DNA from: Brachypodium distachyon
Lineage: Eukaryota > Streptophyta > Magnoliopsida > Poales > Poaceae
Length of the DNA stretch: 64,000 nt
NCBI RefSeq assembly: GCF_000005505.3
Contig: NC_016133.3
Coordinates: forward strand, 4,092,001-4,156,000
Direction of reading: 5' to 3'
Shown: piece by piece, positions 24,490 to 34,787 of the stretch
How the letters are laid out: each line of letters starts with the position of its first letter
Position numbering within the stretch: the stretch's first letter is position 1
The notes under the pieces: model-generated
Databases searched by the model: none
Told to the model about the DNA's origin: nothing
What the model saw: the letters and a program-made list of their open reading frames with translations, nothing else
Translations under genes and position numbers: made by a program

Positions 24490-27400
24490 ATGTCCGGCGG
24501 TGGCGTCTTCCTCGGGGTCGACGTCGGCACCGGCAGCGCTCGCGCAGGTTCTGCTCCGCCGAAATAAAGAAAACTCTCCCTTCACTCCTCCTCATTTTCT
24601 GACTGGCTGGCTACCAGTAGGGCGAGATTTGGTAGGCTAGCAAATTGGGAGCTTTTGTAGCAATAGCCGGAGAGAATGGAAGGGTCGGGGAAGTATGGTT
24701 CCTGGTGATCGAACTAAATTCTAGCTTCATGGGAGGAAGTATGTCTTGCAGAAAAAATAAATGAAGGGTAATTTGTTGAGTTTGCTGTAAGCCTGCAAAG
24801 TGCAAACTACTATCTTGCCGAGATGGAGGGTAATTTGGGATTAGTGTTTATTAGAGACTTCCATGCCGCTCAAAATATTAGAAACTTGTAGTATATGCTG
24901 GAGTTCATTTTGTTGGGTTACTGAGTGTTGTGAATAATTGTTCGTTTTCTCTTGATGCAGGCCTCTTTGATGACAAGGGTAAGTTGCTGGGGTCAGCAAG
25001 CAACCCTATACAGATATGGAAAGAGAAAGATTGTGTCGAGGTTTGGAAACTTCTATTCTAATCGATTTCAATGTACTGCATGATGCGTCTAAAGAAATGT
25101 ACCGCATGATCAATATGTGAAGTAAGCACCATCTTGCTAATTCTCGGTTGTTTTTGTCACCAGCAATCGTCAACGGATATCTGGCACGCAGTGTGTACTG
25201 CTGTAAAATCTGCATGCTTGCTGGCAAATGTTGGCGCTGAGGATGTCCTCGGTCTTGGCTTCACTGCTACTTGCTCCCTTGGTATTCCCTGACCTCCATA
25301 TTAGCCACGGGCCCACGGCGTGCGCTCTACTGTTTGAAAGGAGAATATTGTGTCTGAGGTGAATACGGTTCTACCAGCTTGATAACAGAGGATGGTGCTT
25401 GCAGTTGCTGTGGGTGCTGATGGTTCTCCTGTTTCGGTTTCTTGGAATGGTGATTCAAGAAGGGATATCATCGTGTGGATGGACCATAGGGCTGCCGACC
25501 AGGCTGGGCGAATTAATTCTCAGAATTCAGTGGCATTGCAATTTTATGGTGGGGGTGTCTACCCAGAAATGCAAGTTCCAAAGGTTATTTCATGCATATG
25601 GTTCTCCTGACTTACCGATCCATCGAATGTAAAAACTTCTTATCATGTGTTGGAAATCTCAACCATTGGTTGCTCACTTGCTCTTGCTCTACAGTCCTAG
25701 AAGTTTGGCTTGAAACTTCTTGGTGTCTTCAAAATATGACCTTGTTTTGCTTACAAAATACTGATATATAGTTTGACTTATTTTGTAATGAGAAGTGGTT
25801 TAAACAATAGATATTGTTGTGTATTTACAGTGACCTCCATTAATGCTGGTACCATATTTTGACTTTAAATATGTACACTTTACAGCTTTTATGGGTTAAG
25901 GAGAATCTGCAAGAGTCTTGGTCTATGGTATCTAGGTGGATGGACCTTGGTAACTGGTTAACATATAGGCGAGTTTCTACATTCAAGTTCTCTAAACCTG
26001 ATTTTCTTGTATGCTATGTGTTGACTTTCTAACACGTTTTGCTTTTGTTGTTTCTTCTTTAGGGCGACCGGTGATGACACCCGCAGCTTATCACACATGG
26101 AGCAGTGGAGGGAATCAGTTTCACGTGATATGGATGGAGCGGATGAGGACTTTTGGGTAGAAATAGGCTTGGAAGACCTTTATAATGGGAGCAACAAAAA
26201 AATAGGTTGAATGCTTATACATTTCCCCTTTTGGTTCTAAAACTGTGTAACATTTGTGGTTTTTGACTTTCTAATACACCGTTATTTTTCTATGCAATAC
26301 AAAATAGGACACGATGTTGCGTTTCCTGGTCATCCTCTAGGTTCTGGTTTGACACCTGCTTCTGCAAAGGCAAGTGAATCAGTTTTGTTATTGATTTTAA
26401 ATGGCACTGTTTAAGCTGCAGTTATGATAAACTGTGTCGTGTGTCTGAACCAAGACGCGGTCCATTGCCTAAGTGCTTTCTTTATAGGTTTTTATGTTAG
26501 AACTAAATGCTTCTGCTGGTAACTTGCAGTATTTCAGTTTTAAATGTTGCTCTTCCAATTTTTAGGAGTTAGGCTTGCTTCCTGGGACTCCTGTTGGAAT
26601 TTCTCTTATTGATGCTTATGCTGGTGGTATTGGAGTCATGGAAAGTGTGCCAGATGAAGATTTTAAATCCGACAGTAAGTGTTGATTCACCTGTGTACTT
26701 ATAAGGGAACTAGTACTTTTAAAACTTTAAATTTATCTATGTGAAACATTTTTTCCAGAGAAAATGCGAAAGCTTGCCTCCCATTGATAGAGAAGAATAA
26801 TATATGCTACCTAAGATAGCACACCACGCAGAGGATTATATGGAACATTTTGTTTGCAGTGTCTGATGAAGAAGCAATATGCCATCGCATGGTTTTGGTT
26901 TGTGGGACATCTACATGCCACATGGCTGTTTCAAAGAACAAGCTATTTATCCCTGGTGTCTGGGGGCCATTTTGGTCTGGTACAGTTTCCTTCATGCATT
27001 TACTTCCATATGTTTGTTTCTAGTATCTATATCTCTGTTGGTTTGTTCTCTGCGATCTTACGTTGACTATGTTAGTTAATGCTTATCTTGAGATTCCACA
27101 TTCAGTGATGATACCTGAGTTTTGGCTCACGGAATGTGGCCAAAGTGCAACTGGTGCTCTACTAGATTACGTTGTTCAAAACCATGTTGCCGCTCCCCTT
27201 CTGGCTAATCAGGCTGCTTCTCAAAGTAAGTTTCATGTTTGCTGAAGCAGATTATATTTGAAGCTGTACCATTGTAAAAGGTGTGTGATATTCTTCTCAA
27301 ATTATTCAGGTGTGTCCATTTATGAGTTGATGAACAAGATATTGCTTTCAATGTCACATGAACAAAATATGCCTTTTCTTTCTGCCTTAAGTCAAGACAC

Positions 27401-29033
27401 GCATGTCCTTCCTGATTTTCATGGAAACCGGTAAGAGTCTGCATTCTGTGCTTAACCAAGAATGCTGGTTCGGTAGCCTGTAGATCTTATTTTCTTCACA
27501 TATTTACTATGTGTAACCAAAAATGATGCATCGGTTCTAATTGGAAGAAACAACCGTGAGCACACCCTGCTGAGGCGCCGAGGCCAGGCTCGGACGCATG
27601 TGGGCCAGGCACGCACTCATGCCTCTACCCAACTATGTGACACAAAAGATCTCAGTACAGATCAATCAGGCTTGTTTTCCTGTCATGAACCTCAATCTGT
27701 CATAGCCCATACTGTAAAATTAACATGTCCTTGTTGTCTACATCATCTTTCTGGGTGGTTAAAATTTGGTCTACTATGCCCACTTTTCTGTCAAGTACTC
27801 CGTATTTATCTTTGCTTTTTTTCTTCAGAAAATAGGCTAGTAGTATTTCTCTTTTCTTACCATCTAATTAGTTGTACTCGACCAACAAAATTTGAACCGG
27901 ACGCACCTGAACACACTCATGCAGCTACTCAGCTAGCAATCTCGAATGTTATCAGCCTATCACTTGCACACAAATTATTATTTCCTTGTCAATGTGTTGT
28001 TTAATGTTTACTTGGCACCAAATGTAGGTTGACTTGAATGTAAAACTATTGTTATGTTTAGGTCCCCTGTGGCTGATCCAAAATCTAAGGGGGTGATTTG
28101 TGGCTTGACACTTGATACAAGTGAGAAGCAGTTAGCGCTTATCTACCTAGCAACAATTCAGGGCATTGCTTATGGTACTCGTCATATCGTGGATCATTGT
28201 AATGCTCACGGGCACAAGGTACTAATTTGCTACAAATTAATCCAAAAAGTAACTTGGTACTCCCTCTAATCCTAAATTCTTGACTCAAATTTGCCCAAAT
28301 ATGAATATATCTATTCTTAAAAAGCGTCTAGATACATGTAATATTTCGACAACAATTTAGGATCGGAGGGAGTACATGATTGGTGCCTAGAATATACCTC
28401 TTTTTGTCATGTATAATAGATCGACACTCTTCTTGCGTGTGGCGGACTTGCAAAGAACTCCTTGTATATCCAAGAACATGCAGATATCACCGGCAAGTCT
28501 CCTCTTCCTGCAGCCAGCTCTCTCCATTTCCTCCTCCTTGCTTCTGTGAATAACGTGTTTTTCATAGGTTGTAAAATAATCCTTCCCAGGGAGAACGAGT
28601 CTGTGCTTTTAGGGGCTGCTATTCTGGGTGCTGTTGCTGCAAAGAAGTTCTCCGGCGTTCATGATGCAATGAAAGCACTGAATGCAGCCGGGAAGGTACA
28701 TTCTTTTTTCTCAAACAATGCCAAAGCTACAAAAACAGAACAAAAATCAGCAGCCAATAGGAAATGAAAAAAGAGAAAAAGAAGCAAAAGAAAACCTCTC
28801 CTACAGTTTCCTTTCAAAAAAAAGCAAAAGAAAACCTAATTAAGAGTATTCCTAACTTTAGTCTCTTGTTTTCGCTCACTGTTTTTGAACTTCAAATATT
28901 CTTTTTGCAGGTTGTGCGTCCGTCTTCGGATCCTAGGGTGAAGAAATACCATGAGGCGAAGTATCAGATATTCAGGTCCCTGTATGATCAGCAGCTCTCC
29001 CACCGCTCAACCATGGTGCAGGCATTGCAATAG
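24490..29033 (+). CDS. FGGY carbohydrate kinase, tandem copy A (diverged)
   Basis: ATP-dependent sugar kinase of the FGGY family, closest to the eukaryotic ribulokinase-like branch (yeast YDR109C, human FGGY, reported as D-ribulokinases). Exons: 24490-24547, 24961-25040, 25164-25281, 25405-25583, 25886-25968, 26063-26205, 26308-26369, 26566-26674, 26860-26979, 27106-27225, 27310-27430, 28062-28218, 28420-28492, 28568-28695 and 28911-29033; open frame of 557 residues. Phosphate-binding [13 protein letters not shown] is at the N-terminus; signature-2-like [16 protein letters not shown] and [15 protein letters not shown] follow. Compared with copy B it lacks 12 residues after TRSL (B 183-194) and two more in exon 6, has DAYAGG for DAHAGG at 257-262, TECGQS for TEGGQS, and GCKIILP for GCPIILP. 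Introns 5, 7 and 13 need GC donors. A MITE sits in intron 12. It may be expressed but catalytically altered. Confidence 0.88.
28258..28374. repeat. Stowaway-like MITE in FGGY-A intron 12
   Basis: A 117 bp element from TACTCCCTCTAATCCTAAAT to ATTTAGGATCGGAGGGAGTA with TA ends. The corresponding intron of FGGY-B has no such element, so it inserted after the gene duplication. Confidence 0.85.
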
Positions 29034-29694
29034 CCAGTAGGAACATTTATGATCACTATAAGCTGCGGTTCTTGGTTCTCAAAACGATGTCTCTAAAATT
29101 TGATTGTAGAACAGGATGATCCTTCGTAAGTCGATGTATGCGGCACGCATTTTTGGTTCGGGCATGATGACCAGCGATTTCTGATCATTTCTGGTCAGCA
29201 ATTTGACTCTGCAGCAAGCTTAATGGAGTTTAGAGCATCGATGAAATTGAAATATATCATGCATTTTTTTCCATTAGATTGATTTTGTTACGATGCCTTA
29301 CTCAAATTCCGGTGAACATAAAATGACCCTAGAATGCTTAAGATCCTACTTGAAATGTTTTATGTAGTACTCCGTATTTTATGGGATGAGCTGGTATAAG
29401 TTCAACTCCCTCTAAAGTTGAACTAAACACAACCATTCTCCGAAAATACAGTCAAACAAACACAGTGGGCCGTGGCATTTAAACTGGTGGTCATCGGACG
29501 GTCCAACCTTGGCTCATAGTACTATACTGGACTCGTCCGTTGGATTAACTTTGGCCTGTCTTTTTTCCCTCTCGCTCTGGCAAGTGGGCCAGCGCAAACG
29601 GATCAGGATCAAACCCACCGACCCCAGCGCACGCGAGGAGTCCACGCCCCCACGTGGACGCCCACCCGCCGCTCTTCCCGCCGCCGCCGGCGTC

Positions 29695-32600
29695 ATGTCC
29701 CCCGGCGGCGTCTTCCTGGGCGTCGACGTCGGCACAGGCAGTGCTCGCGCAGGCTCGTCCTCCTCCGACTCCTTTGAGTCCGCCTCCCGCCCCTTTTCCT
29801 TGGCTAGTTTTAGTAGATAGACCTCTGCCGTTTCTGGATTCAGGAGCAGTAATTCAGTAGGCTAGCAGTGCTGCTTTGGTAGCGAAGCTACTACCTTTGT
29901 AGTCTTGGGAAAATTCCACTTTCGAGGAGTATTTTTACTCTGAGAAATACTAGTTGGTCCACTCAGTGATGAACTGAATGTTGGCTTCATGGGAGGAAAT
30001 ACGTTTGAGTTTGCTGTCATTTCCATACGTTTTTTTTTAAGATGTTGGTAAGGCCATGTACAATGGGGTGATGTCAGTCTTTTCTTAGGATAATTGCTGA
30101 TGTGGAAGAGAGAGGAACGAAGGCATGAGCCTTTCTCTTAAATAAGAGATGATGTTCACAAGAATGATAAGGCAAAAACAGGGCAAATTTGCCGTTATAC
30201 TAGATTTCACCTTTTATTAACATTTATTTAACTAATTTTATTCATCTAAGCATTAATTGTGAGATATGGCTCTAAGAGATAACCTATTGTACAACATGTT
30301 TTCTTGTCAATCATTGTACATGCCCTTGGGTTACTGTTGTAAATTTTTCGTTATCCTTTGATGCAGGCCTATTTGATGAGAAGGGTAAGTTGCTGGGTTC
30401 GGCGAGCAGCCCTATACAGATATGGAAAGAGAAAGATTGCATCGAGGTTGACATTTTTTTAGAAACATAATCCCTTCAATGTATTGCATGATTGATGCAT
30501 GAATTGAGTACGACCTTGCTAATTCTGGATGGTTCACCACCAGCAATCGTCGACGGATATCTGGCATGCTGTGTGTGCTGCTGTAAAATCTGCATGCTCG
30601 CTGGCAAATGTTGCCCCTGACGGTGTCGTCGGTCTTGGCTTCGCTGCTACTTGTTCCCTTGGTTTGCCCTGATCTTCAATTCTCCATATTAGCTGCTTGC
30701 CTCCTATTGGGGAGGAAAAATAAAAGTTGACTTTCAACTGAAATTTTGTATCTGAGGTGACTGGGGCCTACTTGATTATAACATAGGATGCTGCTTGCAG
30801 TTGCTGTTGATGCTGATGGTTCCCCTGTTTCGGTTTCTTGGAGTGGTGATGCCAGAAGGAACATCATTGTGTGGATGGACCATAGAGCTGTCGATCAGGC
30901 TGACCGAATTAATGCTCGCAATTCGCCTGTATTACAATATTGTGGCGGTGGCGTCTCCCCAGAAATGCAAGCACCAAAGGTAGGTAGCAACAACCACTTC
31001 TCTTTTCATGCAATATGATTCACATCCTGTATTGTACTAAGTGCCAACTCCTGACTTCCTGATTTACCATTTGTAAAAGCTGATAATTGTGCTGTTGGAG
31101 ATGTCAACCATTGTCTTTATTGCCTGATTATTTAATACAGCGTTGTCATGCTGCAATCTTGAAAATTTGGTTTGGAAATCTCAGGAAGTCAGAATTCTAG
31201 CATTTCAAAAATTGAATACCACAATGTTCATCATTGTATGCAACTGGTAATGGTTTTAAGAAATTGATGAATGCGGGCATCTTGTAATGGGAAAAGTGGT
31301 TAAGCAATTAATATCATTGTGTATTGTCTGCTTGTCTTCATTGCTATATCATAATTTGACTTACAAACATTTACAGCTTCTGTGGGTAAAGGAAAATCTG
31401 CAAGAGTCTTGGCCTATGGTATGTAGGTGGATGGACCTTAGTGACTGGTTAGCATATAGGTGGGTTTTCAGCTTTCGTAGTCTGACCTTGATGTAAACTA
31501 TGAGTTGACCTCCATAACATATTTTGCTTTGGTGATTCATTTTCTAGAGCGACTGGTGATGACACCCGCAGCTTATGCACAACAGTTTGCAAATGGACAT
31601 ATCTTGGACATGCACACATGGAGCAGTGGAGGGAATCAGATTCGCGTGATATGGAAGCATGTGGATGGGATGAAGTCTTTTGGGAAGAAATAGGCTTGGG
31701 AGACCTTGTTGAAGGGAATCGCGCAAAAATAGGTTGGACACTTTCTTTTTTTTGCAGTAAAACCATTGTGTTATTTGTTCATCATGGTCATTCATTTTCT
31801 AATATACACCATCACCCTTATGCAATCCAAATAGGACGAAGTGTGGCGTTTCCAGGCCACCCACTAGGTTCTGGCTTGACTCCTACTTCTGCAAAGGCAA
31901 GAAAATTATTTTTTCTTTATATTTGAAATGGTATTTTATAGCTGAATTTATAGTAAATGTGTGATCCATATCTAGGTTCCTTTTCTTTCATTTTATCTTA
32001 GCAAGAAAGGCTGTCCTGTCAAGTTAGGTAATTGCCTTGTTATATTGTTTGCATCCGATCACCAGGAGTTAGGCTTGCTTCCTGGGACACCTGTTGGAAC
32101 TTCGCTTATTGATGCTCATGCTGGTGGTGTTGGAGTCATGGAAAGTGTGCCAGATGCAGGATCGGAAGCTGGCTGTTAGTGTTGATTCATCAGTATTTTT
32201 CTACATAAACTACTGGTAGAGCTTTAGGTTCATTTATTGGGGAAATTTTTGTTTCAGCGTCTGATGAAGAAGCAATATGTCGCCGCATGGTCTTGGTTTG
32301 TGGAACATCTACATGCCACATGGCTGTTTCCAAGAACAAATTATTTATCCCTGGTGTATGGGGGCCATTTTGGTCTGGTACAGTTGTCCTTCTATATTTA
32401 CTAATATATGTTGCCAGTATCTCTGTTCTTTATGCTTGGTTATCTAGTATTTTTTTAGACCATGCTGGTTAATTGTGATTCCATATTCAGCGATGGTTCC
32501 TGAGTATTGGCTCACAGAAGGTGGTCAAAGTGCAACTGGTGCTCTCATTGATTACATTGTTCAAAACCATGCTGCTGCTCCCCTTCTTGCTAAAAATGCT

Positions 32601-34349
32601 GCTTCTCAAAGTAAGTTTCATGTTTGGTCAAACTGATATCTTTGGAGCTGTACCCTGTAATAGGTCTGTAATTTTCTTCTCAAATTATTCAGGTGTATCC
32701 ATATTTGAGTTGATGAACAAGATGCTGATTTCGATGTCACATGAACAAAATTTGCCCTTTCTTTCTGCTTTGAGTCAAGATACCCATGTCCTTCCAGATT
32801 TCCATGGAAATCGGTAAGCTGGGTCATTTCATATTATGTGCTTAGACAAGAATGCTTGTTATGTAGGTCTTTTTTTTCCCTCTGACACACTTCAAAATGC
32901 GCGTCATTTTGCATTAGAAGAATGCTGAGAAGGCAAAGAAATTTACTAGTCACCGCAGTAACCACAATCAAAACCAAGATAAAACAAAACAAAGAACTAA
33001 GCAAAACTTACGCTAAGCTCACTACAAACAGAAAGAGAAAAAGAAGGCAAAACAGAGATATTAGCAAAACAGTTGTCTAGATTTTTCTTCAAAATACCAT
33101 AACAACCAGAATCTCCTTCTCCTGTCCTAAATCCAACCAGCTGTAATGTAAATTAATTTGTCCCTGACATGTATAGCAGCTATTTCACTTGATATGGTTA
33201 AAACTGGATACATTTTGTCAGCTTTTATGTAACTTATCAAATTATTTTCTCTTTATTGGCATTATAATTAGACTGATGTAACAAATAGGCAACATAACTT
33301 AATCAATTGGGCAGCTAGTAATCTCAGTTGTTCCTAAAAGATTAGATCTTCTGCCAGTAGTGTGACATTACACACATTATTATCTGCGCACGGTTTGTTA
33401 TTTCCCCCTCAATCTCAATGTTTTGGTAATGTTTACCTGATGCGAAATGAGACACTTCCAATGCAGCTGACTTGAATGTGAAACCATTCTAATTTAGGTC
33501 CCCTGTCGCTGATCCAAAATCCAAAGGGGTGATTTGTGGCTTGACACTTGATACAAGTGAGATGCATTTAGCGCTTCTGTACCTAGCAACAATTCAGGCT
33601 ATTGCGTATGGCACTCGTCATATTGTGGAGCATTGCAATACTAATGGGCATAAGGTATTTTCTACGAAGGATTCTGAAGTGTAACTTGGTATATAATTTG
33701 ATGCATAATATAATCTTTTTCTTCATCTATATTTTAGATTGACACTCTTCTTGCCTGTGGTGGACTTGCAAAAAACTCCTTGTATATCCAAGAACACGCA
33801 GATATCATTGGCAAGTTTCCTCTTCCTGCAGTCACCTCTCCATCTCTTCCCCTCCCCGACCTGCTCTATGAAATTTAACTTGTTCTTTACAGGATGCCCA
33901 ATAATACTTCCTAGAGAGAGCGAGTCTGTGCTTTTAGGTGCTGCTGTTCTTGGTGCTGTTGCTGCAAAGAAGTTTCCTGGCGTCCGTGATGCAATGAAGT
34001 CACTGAATGCAGCAGGGGAGGTATATTCCAATCCGCTCTGCTTTAAAGATCTTTTTTTGGATTAACTAGTACCATTTTTTTATTGTCGTGGTATTGTTAG
34101 ACAGCCTAGTAAACATATTTCTCACAACAAAAATGCATATATTCTTCCTGAAAAGCAAATGCGTATCTTATTTATAATTTTCTGTTTTGACTTGCATATT
34201 CTAAACCAGAAAGGTCATTTTTGTAGGTCGTGCATCCGTCTTCAGATCCCCGGGTGAAGAAATATCATGATGCCAAATATCAGATATTCAGGTCTTTGTA
34301 TGAACAACAGCTCTCTCATCGCTCAGCCATGTCGCAAGCATTGCAGTAG
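29695..34349 (+). CDS. FGGY carbohydrate kinase, tandem copy B (likely active)
   Basis: Same family and predicted reaction as copy A: ATP-dependent phosphorylation of a pentulose such as D-ribulose (substrate inferred from YDR109C/human FGGY). Exons: 29695-29752, 30367-30446, 30544-30661, 30801-30979, 31377-31459, 31548-31732, 31835-31896, 32066-32174, 32258-32377, 32491-32610, 32693-32813, 33498-33654, 33738-33810, 33893-34020 and 34227-34349; 571 residues. Conserved segments are intact: [41 protein letters not shown] (176-194), DAHAGG at 271-276 (Asp271 the likely catalytic base), [22 protein letters not shown] and CGGLAKNS. Exon sizes equal copy A except exon 6, which is 42 bp longer. Introns 1, 7 and 13 start with GC; intron 1 (CAG|GCTCGT) is a poor match. 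The spacer from copy A's stop is 661 bp. A hAT-like MITE sits in intron 1. Confidence 0.92.
30052..30325. mobile_element. MITE with GGSCATGTACAATG ends in FGGY-B intron 1
   Basis: A 274 bp element starting GGCCATGTACAATGGGGTG and ending CAATCATTGTACATGCCC, giving terminal inverted repeats of about 14 bp. It has no coding capacity. Flanks TTGGTAA on the left and TTGGGTTA on the right look like an imperfect 8 bp target duplication, as expected for a hAT-type element. FGGY-A intron 1 keeps the apparently empty site (TTGTTGGGTTACTG). Confidence 0.7.
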
Positions 34350-34787
34350 GGACTATATGACCACTGAGCCGGGTACTCTATTCTTGGTTCTGAATACCCT
34401 GGATTTGTCGACATGTTTCCTTTCTATTTACATGTAAAAGAAGAAGAAACACTCCGTGATGGAAGCAGTGATACAATGCCTATTTGTCGCAGAAAGTAAA
34501 GCAAGATGATCCTTTTGAAATGGCAATATATAACAGAAAGTTTCTTTAAAAATTAGATGCTCCTGTTCTAATTTCAAACTTCAAAAATTATATCTCATAT
34601 CCTCTTGTGATGGAAAGGTGAGAGATTTTACTGATTAACCAGGGTAGCATTTACAATCATTGAGCACTTGGTGCTTGATACAATCTGGAACGACCACCAT
34701 CTGAACATCCTAGCTGCCTGTGCTAGCTCGGGACCTGCCCTATATTGCTCTCTCCAAATTGATCGTGCTCTACGCAGACTTGCTGTC
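34350..34787. other. convergent 3' spacer, FGGY-B / CIPK
   Basis: A 438 bp spacer holding the 3' UTRs of both converging genes. A minus-strand open frame (34628-34903) overlaps the end of the kinase gene in another frame and is not a separate gene. Confidence 0.6.
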
